From contig CAWJLE010000003.1 of assembly GCA_963843645.1 (NCBI GenBank), forward strand, positions 124,001 to 188,000: 64,000 nt of DNA, read 5' to 3'. Below the pieces are notes generated by a model that saw only the letters and a list, made by a program, of their open reading frames with translations, was not told the DNA's origin and did not search any database. Of this stretch, positions 42,182 through 50,767 are shown in pieces. The stretch's first letter is position 1. Every line of letters starts with the position of its first letter. The translations under genes were made by a program, and so were the position numbers. This DNA comes from CAWJLE01 sp963843645. GTDB lineage: Bacteria > Chloroflexota > Anaerolineae > DAOTYC01.

Positions 42182-42952
42182 TCAGGGCACGATATTGACC
42201 GTGATGGGCGGAGCGATGACCTCCCAGTCCGCGCCGGGTTGCTGGCATTCGTCGAGCTTGGAGAAGCACATCGTCAGCGTCATCGTCGCCGGGCCGCGGA
42301 CCTGTCCGAAACGAACCGGCTTCACCTTCGCCTCCGTGACCAATTCCTGGCCCGGGTCGATTTGCTCGAACTTGCTGGAGCGGACGGAGACGAAGCCGTC
42401 CACGGTGTCTTCCGTCGGCAGGTTGATGCCCAGGATGCCGAACAGCAAAGGTGCCGCTGTGGTGTTTTTAATCTGGATGTGCACCTTTAATTGGGCGCCG
42501 TTTCTGTATTCTGGCTTGGGGTCGACCACGGAGAACAGCGCCGACGTCCCATGCTGGCCAACCATGGGCTGCGGCTCTGGGGTGGGCGGCGGTGTCGTGG
42601 CGGTCGGTTCAGCTTTCTTCGGAGCGGGCGCGGGCGTGGGCGGCGCGTCCTGGGCCGGCGCGGCGGGGACGCGTTCCTCTTGGGCGCCGGTCGTAGCCGT
42701 TGCTGCGATCGTCGGTGAGGGTGGGGCGGTCGGCGCCGGCGTCGCGGTTTTCGTCCGCGTCGCGGTTGGGGCGGGCGTGGACGTCTTCGTCGGCGTTGCA
42801 GTGCCGAAGTACGTTGCCTGGGCCACCGGGGCAGGCCGGGTCGCCTGAGCCTTCGGGCTGGTCTGCCCGGTCATCACTTTGAGGAGTGCGCAGCCCATGG
42901 AGCTGGACAGGACCACGAACGCGATCAGCATGATCATCCATCTGGCCTTCAT
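42182..42952 (-). CDS. Lipoprotein with Pro/Thr-rich linker
   Basis: 256 residues. Lipoprotein signal IAFVVLSSSMGCALLK is followed by a long Thr/Pro/Ala linker (about 35-135). A C-terminal domain, KPEYRNGAQLKVHIQIKNTT to PPITVNIVP, looks like an Ig-like/transglutaminase-associated beta-sandwich ('V.I.IKNTT..PL'). Such linkers are common in Chloroflexota envelope proteins. ATG 42952 is chosen for the signal peptide; GGAGGTG lies 13-14 bases upstream, so an upstream ATG at 42988 is possible. Confidence 0.65.
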   Translation of the reverse strand: MKARWMIMLIAFVVLSSSMGCALLKVMTGQTSPKAQATRPAPVAQATYFGTATPTKTSTPAPTATRTKTATPAPTAPPSPTIAATATTGAQEERVPAAPAQDAPPTPAPAPKKAEPTATTPPPTPEPQPMVGQHGTSALFSVVDPKPEYRNGAQLKVHIQIKNTTAAPLLFGILGINLPTEDTVDGFVSVRSSKFEQIDPGQELVTEAKVKPVRFGQVRGPATMTLTMCFSKLDECQQPGADWEVIAPPITVNIVP

Positions 42953-43065
42953 CTTGTTGTTTTGCACCTCCAGCCGGTATAGTTCCATTCTACCCAAGGC
43001 CAGGAAGCGTGTCAATTTGACGGGATGGTCGACAGATGATCGGAACCGCAATGGAAGCGGGCAAT

Positions 43066-43094
43066 TTGACATGGCTCTCGCGATGTGCTATAGT
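43066..43094 (+). promoter_or_regulatory. Strong promoter of the leader RNA
   Basis: TTGACA (43066-43071), 17 bases, TATAGT (43089-43094); start expected near 43101. Confidence 0.8.
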
Positions 43095-43167
43095 TTCATT
43101 GCCGATGATTGAGAAGCACATATCGGCATTAATTCTTTGCCATCCTAAACGTTAGGAGGTGATGCCC

Positions 43168-43224
43168 ATGGATTATAGTAGTAGTAGTAACAAGGTCGGG
43201 GCTCACCTCCTTAGTTTGAACTGA
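43168..43224 (+). CDS. 18-codon leader peptide or microprotein
   Basis: ATG 43168 lies 6 bases after the strong ribosome site AGGAGGTGA. The peptide is MDYSSSSNKVGAHLLSLN and includes four consecutive AGT serine codons. The stop codon lies inside the right arm of the 12-bp hairpin, and the codons for Ala-His-Leu-Leu contain the anti-ribosome-site sequence. It is therefore positioned so that ribosome progress would change RNA folding. Whether the peptide itself has a function is unknown. Confidence 0.5.
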   Translation: MDYSSSSNKVGAHLLSLN

Positions 43225-43245
43225 GCCCCGACCACAGTAAGAGGG

Positions 43246-43269
43246 AGCCCTGCTCGAAGGAGCGGGGCT
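43246..43269 (+). terminator. Terminator-like hairpin of the leader RNA
   Basis: AGCCCTGCTC and GAGCGGGGCT pair (one G-U) around a GAAG loop; TCTTCTGTCATTCTG follows. It lies 130 bases before the chagasin-like gene and may control read-through into it. Confidence 0.5.
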
Positions 43270-43399
43270 TCTTCTGTCATTCTGCTGTTTTCCTGACGGA
43301 AATGAGTCGAGCCGAAGCGAAAGACCGGCTCTGGGATGGACCCCACAGGAAGGCGCTGCCGCTCGGAGCGCAGGGGCGGTCGGCGCTGAAAGGAAGCTC

Positions 43400-43801
43400 A
43401 TGCGCGACGTTTGGATCGCGGTGGTGATGACCGTGGTGCTGGTGGTCTTGTTGTTGTGCCTCCCGTCGCCAGAATCCCGTACAGTCCAGTTGAGCGAACA
43501 CGACAATGGGGGCGACGTACATTTAAGAACCGGCCAGGAGCTGATCATCCACGTCAACTCCACGAGCGGCGAACCTGCAGCGTGGAAGCTCATCGAAGCG
43601 GATCGGCGCGTTCTGCAGTGGAGCGAACCGGAATACCGCGAGCAGAAACCATTACAGCTAGGCGGTCCAATCGACGTGGTGTGGCGCTTTCAAGCTGCCG
43701 GCGCCGGGCGCAGTCCGGTGCGGCTCGACCTCGAATCGCTGCCCGGGATGAAGCCAGTCAGGATCGATCGTACGTTCAGCGTCCTGGTCGACGTCGAGTA
43801 G
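43400..43801 (+). CDS. Chagasin (I42)-like secreted/anchored protease inhibitor
   Basis: 133 residues. An N-terminal membrane helix (VWIAVVMTVVLVVLLLCLP) is followed by a beta-rich domain: NGGDVHLRTGQELIIHVNST, PLQLGGPIDVVWRFQAAGAG, FSVLVDVE. The order resembles chagasin-type cysteine protease inhibitors ('L..GQ...I.L..NPTTGY.W', 'F.A...G'). However, the key NPTTGY loop is replaced by STSGEPAAW, so activity is uncertain. ATG 43400 follows AAAGGA. It may be controlled by the leader RNA upstream. Confidence 0.5.
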   Translation: MRDVWIAVVMTVVLVVLLLCLPSPESRTVQLSEHDNGGDVHLRTGQELIIHVNSTSGEPAAWKLIEADRRVLQWSEPEYREQKPLQLGGPIDVVWRFQAAGAGRSPVRLDLESLPGMKPVRIDRTFSVLVDVE

Positions 43802-43810
43802 CTTAAGCCT

Positions 43811-43838
43811 TTGACTTTTCCGCGCTTTGCACTACAAT
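43811..43838 (+). promoter_or_regulatory. Promoter of the LonC gene
   Basis: TTGACT (43811-43816), 16 bases, TACAAT (43833-43838), about 97 bases before the start codon. Confidence 0.55.
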
Positions 43839-43934
43839 CCTCGCACGTTGTTTCTCATCGATTGCTGACGCCGCAATGATGAGCCCGATACCTCCGCCCC
43901 TTCGCAACACTATCATCTCCACGAGGAGTAGACA

Positions 43935-46382
43935 ATGGTTCCACAACCAAGAGAACTGAACTCGGATCAACTGCGCCGCGGCTGTGATTTGGAGGGCTGT
44001 GGTGCGACGTCCACGGCCGACCTGCCGCAGTTGGAAGGGATCATCGGACAAGAGCGGGCGACGCGCGCGCTAAAGTTCGGACTCGACATCCCTTCCTATG
44101 GTTTCAACGTCTATGCCATGGGCCCCACCGGCGCCGGCAAGACTACGACGATAACGGCGTACCTGGAGCGCAAGGCGGCTAATGAGCCGGTTCCCGACGA
44201 TTGGTGCTACGTCAACAATTTCAAGCAGTTGGACCAACCGAACGCGATCCGGCTGCCGGCGCACGCGGCGAGCAAGTTGCGGGATGCGGTCGAAGCGATG
44301 CTTCGGAGCTTGCGGGAAGAAATACCGCGGGCGTTCGAGGGCGAGGAATACATGGCTCATCGTAACAAGATCGCCCGCGAGTTGGATGAGCAGCGCACGG
44401 CCACCCTGAAGACGCTGACTGAGTTCGTCTCGAACAAGGGCTTCTCCCTGGTTCAAACACCGATGGGTTTGGTCATCGTGCCGGTGATCAACGGCGAGGT
44501 GGTGAGCCCCGAGCAATACGATAAGCTGGAACCGGACGTGCGCGAAAAGCTGGAAGAGCAGCGACCGGAGATGCAAGAGAGCCTCGAAAAGACGATGATG
44601 CAGGTTCGTGAGCTCGAAAAAACCGCAAAAGAAAAGATGTCCAATCTCGATCGAGACATCGCGGAGTTTACCGTCGGGCACTTCTTCGAGGACATCAAGA
44701 CCGCGTTCCCTCACGCCGAGGTCGACACGTTCCTCGACGAGGCCAAAGAAGACCTGATACAAAACATCGAGATCTTCAAGTCGCGGACGCCCGAGTCTCA
44801 GGACGGCAACGACGTGCCCAAGATGATGTTGTCGCGGATGGATTCGCCCTACGATCGCTATCGGGTCAATCCGGTCGTGGACAACTGCGATTTGACCGGG
44901 GCGCCGGTTGTCGTCGAAGTAAACCCAACTGTACATAACCTGGTCGGACGGATCGAGCACAAGGCCGAATTCGGCGCGTTGGTCACCAATTTTGGGATGA
45001 TCAAAGCCGGCGCGCTGTTGCGGGCGAATGGCGGCTACCTGATTCTGGATGCGAAGTCGGTCCTGATGCAGCCGTTGGCCTGGGATACGTTGAAGCGCTG
45101 CCTGCGGAGCCAGGAGGTCCGAATCGAGGAGCTGGCGAACCAGGTCAGCCTGATCGCGACGACGAGCCTGAATCCCGAGCCGATTCCACTTAACGTAAAG
45201 GTCGTATTGGTCGGCGATGCGCAGACCTATTATCTACTGTACTCTATGGACGAGCAGTTCCCCAAGCTGTTCAAGGTACGGGCCGATTTCGCGATCGACA
45301 TGCCCTGGGATGGGGACAGCGTTATGAAGTACGCGCGCTTCATCCGCGACCGTTGCGATGAGGCCCATCTTCCTCATTTCGACATGGGTGCCGTTGCGGA
45401 GGTCGTCGAGTACGGCGCGAGGCTGGTCGAGAATCAGAAGAAGTTGACCACCCGATTTGCCGAGGTGGCCGACCTGGTCGACGAGTCGGCGTATTGGGCA
45501 TCGCAGGCGGGCCATGATCTGGTCAGTGGCGAGGACGTGCAGCGCGCAATCAGCGAGCGCGTATATAGAGCCAGCCAGCTCGAGGAACACGTACAGGAAA
45601 TGATCGACGAAGGCACGATCATGGTGGACACGGCCGGTGAGGTCGTTGGCCAGGTGAACGGCCTCGCGATCATCGCGCTGGGCGACTACTGGTTCGGCCG
45701 ACCGTCCCGCATTACGGCGAAGGTGTACATGGGCCAGTCCGGCGTGATCAATATTGAGCGCGAGGCCAAAATGAGCGGACGCATCCACGACAAGGGCGTG
45801 CTCATTCTCGCCGGATACCTGGGCGGCAAATACGCGCAGGACAAACCGCTCAGCATATCGGCCAGCCTGGCCTTCGAGCAGAACTACGAGGGTATCGACG
45901 GAGACAGTGCTTCGTCCACTGAGTTGTACGCCTTGTTGAGCGCGATCTCAGGGCTGCCCATCCGACAGGGACTGGCGGTCACCGGATCGGTCAATCAGAA
46001 CGGCCAGGTGCAGCCTATCGGCGGCGTGACCCGCAAGATTGAGGGGTTCTTCGACGTGTGCAAAGCGCGAGGGCTGACCGGCGAGCAGGGCGTGCTGATT
46101 CCTCAGACCAACGTGCAAAACCTGATGCTGCGCCACGACGTGGTCCAGGCTGTGGCCGAGGGCAAGTTCCACATTTACCCGGTCAGTACCATCGACGAAG
46201 GTATCGGGATCCTGGCAGGGCGCGATGCAGGAGTTCGTGACCAGGATGGTCGGTTCCCGGAGGGTTCAGTGAACGATGCCGTCGATCGTCGGCTGCGGGA
46301 GCTTGCCGAGCATCTGCGCCAGTTTGGTGAGAACGAAGATAAGAAGTCGGACACGAAGCCCAGGAATTCGGACCAGGAATAG
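43935..46382 (+). CDS. Lon-like ATP-dependent protease (LonC/AAA_32 type)
   Basis: 815 residues. Walker A GPTGAGKT is at 63-70. A helical insertion with coiled-coil character (about 150-260, EEQRPEMQESLEKTMMQVRE) interrupts the AAA module, and RANGGYLILDAKSVLMQP is the AAA Walker B/sensor region. The C-terminal Lon proteolytic domain has the Ser658 (GDSASSTELYALLSA)-Lys701 (GGVTRKIEGF) dyad, spaced 43 residues as in E. coli Lon. The N-terminal Lon domain is absent, which defines this LonC-like group; ATP dependence varies in the group. ATG 43935 follows GAGGAG. Its own promoter precedes it and a 13-bp hairpin ends it. Confidence 0.9.
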   Translation: MVPQPRELNSDQLRRGCDLEGCGATSTADLPQLEGIIGQERATRALKFGLDIPSYGFNVYAMGPTGAGKTTTITAYLERKAANEPVPDDWCYVNNFKQLDQPNAIRLPAHAASKLRDAVEAMLRSLREEIPRAFEGEEYMAHRNKIARELDEQRTATLKTLTEFVSNKGFSLVQTPMGLVIVPVINGEVVSPEQYDKLEPDVREKLEEQRPEMQESLEKTMMQVRELEKTAKEKMSNLDRDIAEFTVGHFFEDIKTAFPHAEVDTFLDEAKEDLIQNIEIFKSRTPESQDGNDVPKMMLSRMDSPYDRYRVNPVVDNCDLTGAPVVVEVNPTVHNLVGRIEHKAEFGALVTNFGMIKAGALLRANGGYLILDAKSVLMQPLAWDTLKRCLRSQEVRIEELANQVSLIATTSLNPEPIPLNVKVVLVGDAQTYYLLYSMDEQFPKLFKVRADFAIDMPWDGDSVMKYARFIRDRCDEAHLPHFDMGAVAEVVEYGARLVENQKKLTTRFAEVADLVDESAYWASQAGHDLVSGEDVQRAISERVYRASQLEEHVQEMIDEGTIMVDTAGEVVGQVNGLAIIALGDYWFGRPSRITAKVYMGQSGVINIEREAKMSGRIHDKGVLILAGYLGGKYAQDKPLSISASLAFEQNYEGIDGDSASSTELYALLSAISGLPIRQGLAVTGSVNQNGQVQPIGGVTRKIEGFFDVCKARGLTGEQGVLIPQTNVQNLMLRHDVVQAVAEGKFHIYPVSTIDEGIGILAGRDAGVRDQDGRFPEGSVNDAVDRRLRELAEHLRQFGENEDKKSDTKPRNSDQE

Positions 46383-46387
46383 GATCA

Positions 46388-46418
46388 GGCTTCCGAAGTT
46401 CCCAAAACTTCGGAAGCC
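46388..46418 (+). terminator. Terminator hairpin built from the TTCCGAAG repeat
   Basis: GGCTTCCGAAGTT (46388-46400) and its exact complement (46406-46418) with a 5-base loop, directly after the LonC stop and followed by TTGTATCG. The CTTCCGAAG/CTTCGGAAG core recurs at 52294-52322 and 58352-58378. Confidence 0.75.
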
Positions 46419-46451
46419 TTGTATCGCGTCTTCAGGAAAGGGTCGCGGCGA

Positions 46452-47330
46452 ATGGCCACGGTGGGGGTCATCACAGATAGCTGCGCGAGCATTCCCCCCA
46501 GTCTCGTTGAAGAATGGGGCATCAAGGTCATCCCGTACTTCGTTACTGTCGACGGGCGCATGCTGCGCGACCTGATCGACGTACACCAGTCGGAGTTTTT
46601 TGATTACCTCAGAAAGACGCCGGTTCTGCCGACGACGGCCAACCCCGGGCCGGGCGAATACCTGGAAGCGTTCACGGAGCTGGCTCCGAAGGTGACCGGA
46701 ATCGTCACTGCGCACATGACGTCCCTCGGCAGCGGTGCTTACCAGGCGGCGTGTGTGGCGCGCGACATGCTAAAGGCGAGCTTCCCGGACCTGCCGGTCG
46801 AGATAGTCGACACGCGAAACGTCTCCATGGGTCACGGGTGGTTCGCCTTGGAGGCAGCGCGCGCCGCGGCGAGAGGCTGGTCGGTCGCGCAGATCGCGCA
46901 GATGATGAAACGAATGCTGCCGGTGACTCGCATCGTGCAGACGGCCGAGACTCTCGATTACCTGTACAAGGGCGGGCGCATCGGACGGGCCAGCCACATG
47001 GTCGGGACTCTGCTGCGCATCAAGCCGGTAATTACCATGGACGACGGCGTAATCGTGCCGCTCGCTCAGGTGCGGGCCAGGGACATGCAGAAGGTCTATC
47101 AGAAGATGATCGATGTAGTGCGGATGAAGTGGGGTGGCGCGGCGCTCAAAGTTGCCGTCGTTCACACGGCGGCTTTGGATTCGGCTGAGCGCCTGCGGGA
47201 CATGGCCGGCAGTCAGCTCAATTGCGCGGAACTGTTCCTCGCTGAGATGTCGCCCACCCTCGGCGTGCACATCGGTCCGAACTCGCTCAGTCTGTGCTAC
47301 GTGCCCGCGGAAGCCCTGCCGGAGTCCTAG
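46452..47330 (+). CDS. DegV family fatty-acid-binding protein
   Basis: 292 residues: GVITDSCASIPPSLVEEWGI, LPTTANPGPGEYLEAFTELA, VTAHMTSLGSGAYQAACVAR, VDTRNVSMGHGWFALEAARA and LYKGGRIGRASHMVGTLLRI are the ordered DegV signatures. Members bind a fatty acid and serve as FakB-type partners of a fatty acid kinase; no fakA is in the window. ATG 46452 follows AGGAAAGGG. Its stop codon overlaps the stop of the convergent kinase gene. Confidence 0.92.
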   Translation: MATVGVITDSCASIPPSLVEEWGIKVIPYFVTVDGRMLRDLIDVHQSEFFDYLRKTPVLPTTANPGPGEYLEAFTELAPKVTGIVTAHMTSLGSGAYQAACVARDMLKASFPDLPVEIVDTRNVSMGHGWFALEAARAAARGWSVAQIAQMMKRMLPVTRIVQTAETLDYLYKGGRIGRASHMVGTLLRIKPVITMDDGVIVPLAQVRARDMQKVYQKMIDVVRMKWGGAALKVAVVHTAALDSAERLRDMAGSQLNCAELFLAEMSPTLGVHIGPNSLSLCYVPAEALPES

Positions 47331-49684
47331 ACCTGGGGTACGCCGGGCAGGCTGAAGTAGAACGCAGCGCCTTCGCCTTCCTTGGCCTCGGCCCAGACGC
47401 GCCCGCCGTGACGGTGGATGATTTGCTGGACCAGGGCCAATCCGATGCCCGTCCCCTCGAATTCCTGCTCTGAATGGAGGCGCTGGAACACTCCGAACAA
47501 TTTGTCGGCATATTTCATGTCGAAACCCACGCCGTGGTCTTGCACGCAGTATACCGTTTCTCGGTTCTCAACGTGCCCGTCGAGTTTGATCTGAGCATTG
47601 CCCTTTGGCCGTGAGAACTTGATCGAATTCGACAGCAGGTTGACCAAGACTTGCCGTATCAGCGAATAATCGCCGTTGGCGGGCGGCAACGTCCCCAGGT
47701 CGAGCTGGATGGCGTCGTCGGGCCAGGCCTGACGAAGCTCGCTCCAGGCCTCCTGAGCCAGGCACGTCATATCGATCGTCCGGATGTTTATTCCTGCGCG
47801 TCCGAGGCGGGAAAAAGTCAGCAGGCCATCGATGAGCTGGCCCATCTTAACGGCATTTAGCCGGATCGCGTTGAACTTGCGTTGGCTCTCCGCATCGAGA
47901 AGTGGAAGGTCCTCGACCAGCATCTTCGTGTAGCCGTCGATGGCTCGCAATGGAGCACGCAGGTCGTGTGACACCGAATACGCGAACGCCTCCAGTTCGG
48001 CGGTGCGTTCGTGAACGCGCTCCTCCAACTCCTCATTCAGCTTTCGGATCTCTTCTTCAGCCCGTTTTCTCTCGGTGATGTCGCGTGCTGCAGCGAAAAC
48101 GCCGATGACCTCGCCGTTTTCGTCCAAGTAGACGGACGCGTTGTAGAGCACCGAGTTCACGTGTCCATCACGATGTCTCAGCTCTAGAGAGTAGTCGCGT
48201 ACCAGCCCATCGCGATATACCTGCTTGTAGCCCGCTCGTGCTTTTTCGGGTTCGGTGAAGTAGTCGGAGAAGTCCGTGCCGATGAGCTGCTGCCGCTCGT
48301 AGCCGGTTGCACGCTCGGTAGCGCGGTTCACGTCGGTAATCTTGCCGTCTGGGCCGATGGTCACCAGCGGGTCCAGGCTGGCTTCGAGCAGGCTGCGGTT
48401 GTAGGCGCCGGCCACACGGAGGGCTTCCAGTGCTGTTTCCCTTTCGAACTCCGCTTGCTTGAGCTCGGTAATGTCTCGCGCCGCGGCGAAGACGCCGGCG
48501 ACCTGGTCGTGTTCATCCCGATAGATTGTGGCGTTGTAGAGCACCGGGTCCAGGTGCCCGTTGCGGTGCCGCAGCTCGAGCGCGTAGTCGCGCACAAACC
48601 CATCACGGAAGACTCGCTGATAGGCCGCCCGCGCTCTCTCCGGCTCGGTGAAGTAGTCCGAGAAATCTGTGCCGATGAGCTGCTGCCGCTCGTAGCCCGT
48701 TGCACGCTCGGTAGCGCGGTTCACGTCGGTAATCTTGCCGTCAGGGCCGATGGTCACCAGCGGGTCCAGGCTGGCTTCGAGCAAGCTGCGATTGTAGGCG
48801 CTGGCCACGCGCAGCGCTTCGTTCGTGTTCCACAGCTCGGCCGTGCGCTCCCGGACACGCTCCTCCAACTCGTCGCGCGAAGCCTGGATGGCCTCTTGAG
48901 CCTGTTTGAGTGCGGTAACGTCGTTGTTGACTTCCAGGATGCCGATGGGCCTTCCGCTTGCGTCACGGTGCAGCACCTGGTGACTTGCCACCACCATGCG
49001 CGAGCCGTCCCGTTTTGTCTGGACGAGCTCGCCTTCCCAGCTGTCCTTGGCCAGGAGCTGAGTCAGAATGGCGTCCGAAGACACTGGGAACTCAGTCTGG
49101 AAGAGGTTGTGGGAGACCTGCCCCAGCGCCTCATCCTTCGTCCAACCGTACAGTCTTTCGACACCCTGGTTCCAAAACACGATGCGGCTGTCCATATCCC
49201 GGATCACGACGTGGGCATAGTCGAGCAATTCATCCCGTTGCCGTACCGCGTCTAGCGCTCGCTCACGCTCGGTTACGTCGTTCCAGACTGCCACGGCACC
49301 GATGAGTCGCTCTGCCCGGTACACAGGGGTCGCTGTCGCGAGGACCGATCGACGTTCGCCGGACAGCGCGGTTACTGTGAGGGGCACGTTGCGTACGGTT
49401 TCACCTCGCAACGCTCGACCAATAGGCATTTCTTCCCGCGTCAGTGGCCGTTCATCGGAATCTGACACGTTCAGTGGGACCAACTGGTCCCACCAATGCT
49501 TACAGTCGGGCTCCAGCCCGAAAATCTGAACTGCGACCCGATTCGCTCGGACAATCAATCCATCGGCGTCGACGATGAACACGCCGTTCGCGATGGCATC
49601 GAACGCCTTGTCGAACTCGAGCGCCCGGTGCTGCGCCGCCGTCATCTCCGGGCGTTCTCGCTGGCCTTCGTTCACATCCGCCAT
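47327..49684 (-). CDS. Multi-PAS cytoplasmic sensor histidine kinase
   Basis: 785 residues, no transmembrane helix. Four PAS domains lie at about 25-145, 150-265, 290-415 and 425-545. A short coiled coil (EEEIRKLNEELEERVHERTA), HisKA with His573 (YSVSHDLRAPLRAIDGYTK) and HATPase with NLLSNSIKFS and GTGIGLALVQQ follow, the phytochrome-like kinase ending. The third and fourth PAS domains are nearly identical, a recent internal duplication. No response regulator is adjacent, so it is an orphan. ATG 49684 follows AAAGGA. Confidence 0.92.
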   Translation of the reverse strand: MADVNEGQRERPEMTAAQHRALEFDKAFDAIANGVFIVDADGLIVRANRVAVQIFGLEPDCKHWWDQLVPLNVSDSDERPLTREEMPIGRALRGETVRNVPLTVTALSGERRSVLATATPVYRAERLIGAVAVWNDVTERERALDAVRQRDELLDYAHVVIRDMDSRIVFWNQGVERLYGWTKDEALGQVSHNLFQTEFPVSSDAILTQLLAKDSWEGELVQTKRDGSRMVVASHQVLHRDASGRPIGILEVNNDVTALKQAQEAIQASRDELEERVRERTAELWNTNEALRVASAYNRSLLEASLDPLVTIGPDGKITDVNRATERATGYERQQLIGTDFSDYFTEPERARAAYQRVFRDGFVRDYALELRHRNGHLDPVLYNATIYRDEHDQVAGVFAAARDITELKQAEFERETALEALRVAGAYNRSLLEASLDPLVTIGPDGKITDVNRATERATGYERQQLIGTDFSDYFTEPEKARAGYKQVYRDGLVRDYSLELRHRDGHVNSVLYNASVYLDENGEVIGVFAAARDITERKRAEEEIRKLNEELEERVHERTAELEAFAYSVSHDLRAPLRAIDGYTKMLVEDLPLLDAESQRKFNAIRLNAVKMGQLIDGLLTFSRLGRAGINIRTIDMTCLAQEAWSELRQAWPDDAIQLDLGTLPPANGDYSLIRQVLVNLLSNSIKFSRPKGNAQIKLDGHVENRETVYCVQDHGVGFDMKYADKLFGVFQRLHSEQEFEGTGIGLALVQQIIHRHGGRVWAEAKEGEGAAFYFSLPGVPQV
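48250..48825 (-). repeat. Internal direct duplication of a PAS-domain segment
   Basis: The segment 48257-48425 recurs 393 bases (131 codons) upstream at about 48650-48818, with about ten mismatches over some 170 bases. The protein copies share NRSLLEASLDPLVTIGPDGK and YERQQLIGTDFSDYFTEPE. The flanking parts of the PAS domains have diverged more. Confidence 0.8.
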
Positions 49685-49763
49685 GTCGCGAATCCTTTCT
49701 GCATATCGGTCTCTCCGGCGAACCGGCTGATCGTGACGTCTCGTCCGCTGGTCGATCCGCTTG

Positions 49764-49792
49764 ATTATAGGCTTGGGCGGTCCTTCTCACAA
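49764..49792 (-). promoter_or_regulatory. Promoter of the multi-PAS kinase gene
   Basis: On the minus strand TTGTGA (49792-49787), 17 bases, TATAAT (49769-49764), about 80 bases before the start codon. Confidence 0.55.
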
Positions 49793-49878
49793 ATCGCCTG
49801 GGACTTTCGAAGGATAATCGACGGATTCTCGTCGTGTTTCGTCGTCGAACGAGGGCCACCGTCGTGGAGCCTCGACTT

Positions 49879-49907
49879 TTGACCCGCCTGTCATGCTATG
49901 TTAGAAT
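49879..49907 (+). promoter_or_regulatory. Promoter of the TPR gene
   Basis: TTGACC (49879-49884), 17 bases, TAGAAT (49902-49907). The predicted start near 49914 lies after the upstream ATG codons (49893, 49898), which supports the TTG start at 49937. Confidence 0.6.
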
Positions 49908-49936
49908 TCAGCGATTTCGCGAGGGAAGGTACAATT

Positions 49937-50767
49937 TTGGCAGACACCACCGCTTCGATTCATTCACCTGAAATGAAACTGCAGGTCTGGCGGGCGTTTG
50001 GCCGTGCCGTGGCTGACCTGCATCGTCGAAACGTCCTGCGGCCGGACATCGACGACGTGAATCGGGTTGCTTACGATCTGGTTTCCGGTGAGGCCCGCTT
50101 TCCGGCCAGTCCCTATGGCGATGTGCCCCTGAGTCGACCGGCGGCTCCCAAGGAACTGGCGCAGAACCTGTTGCCGCTGATGCAGTTCGTTCAAGCGAGC
50201 AGGATCGACGCTCAGTCCGCCGGGGTCTGGGACCTGTTCGTGGAAGTCTACCTGCAAGCGATGGACGAGCGTGGCCCGGAAGTAGTACGAGCTCTCGCTG
50301 AGCTGCAGAGCGACCTGCGCGAGGCCTCCGAGTTGAACATGAAGGCGCTCAGTCTGGCGTATCTGGGCAAGACGACGGAGGCAATTTCCGCCTTTCAGGA
50401 GTGCTTGAAGCTGAGGGCCACGGCCGGCGACCACGAAGGTTATTGCCGCACGCTGTGCAACCTGGCGCTCGTGCATGCGGACGCGAACGATTTTCCAAAG
50501 GCGTTTCAGGCGGTCGACGCGGCTGCCTCCTGGGGACGCCTGCATCGACGCGTCAAGGGGACCTGCCTGGCGCTGTTCCAGAAAGGATTGCTGCTGAACC
50601 GGCAGGGGAAGCGCGACGAGGCACTCGGCTTCGTCGATCGGGCGATCGAGACCTGGGAGCGTACCGGTCAACCTGCGCCCAGCCAGTTCACGACTTTGGA
50701 GAAAGAGCTTCGCAGCGGTGTCCGCGCCGCCGACGAGGATGGGAACACGGGCGAGCACCATGAGTAG
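49937..50767 (+). CDS. TPR-repeat protein
   Basis: 276 residues from TTG 49937, which follows GGAAGGT by 8 bases and the promoter by about 25. The N-terminal half is helical without a clear motif (VWRAFGRAVADLHRRNVLRP). The C-terminal half has three or four tetratricopeptide repeats: NMKALSLAYLGKTTEAISAF, CRTLCNLALVHADANDFPKA, LALFQKGLLLNRQGKRDEAL. TPRs mediate protein contacts; the partner is unknown. The end overlaps the M23 gene by 8 bases, suggesting a shared operon. Confidence 0.75.
   Translation: MADTTASIHSPEMKLQVWRAFGRAVADLHRRNVLRPDIDDVNRVAYDLVSGEARFPASPYGDVPLSRPAAPKELAQNLLPLMQFVQASRIDAQSAGVWDLFVEVYLQAMDERGPEVVRALAELQSDLREASELNMKALSLAYLGKTTEAISAFQECLKLRATAGDHEGYCRTLCNLALVHADANDFPKAFQAVDAAASWGRLHRRVKGTCLALFQKGLLLNRQGKRDEALGFVDRAIETWERTGQPAPSQFTTLEKELRSGVRAADEDGNTGEHHE

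Larger units (their letters stand above)
43101..43280 (+). ncRNA. Leader RNA or small RNA with 18-codon ORF and switch-like pairing
   Basis: The transcript can form a 5' hairpin (GCCGAT 43101-43106 with ATCGGC near 43122-43127). It also forms a perfect 12-bp stem (43194-43205 with 43222-43233) and a terminal 10-bp stem (43246-43255 with 43260-43269, GAAG loop), followed by a moderately T-rich tail. The ribosome site AGGAGGTGA (43154-43162) is exactly complementary to TCACCTCCT (43203-43211), which overlaps the 12-bp stem. The two pairings therefore exclude each other, as in a translational or transcriptional attenuator. Confidence 0.6.
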
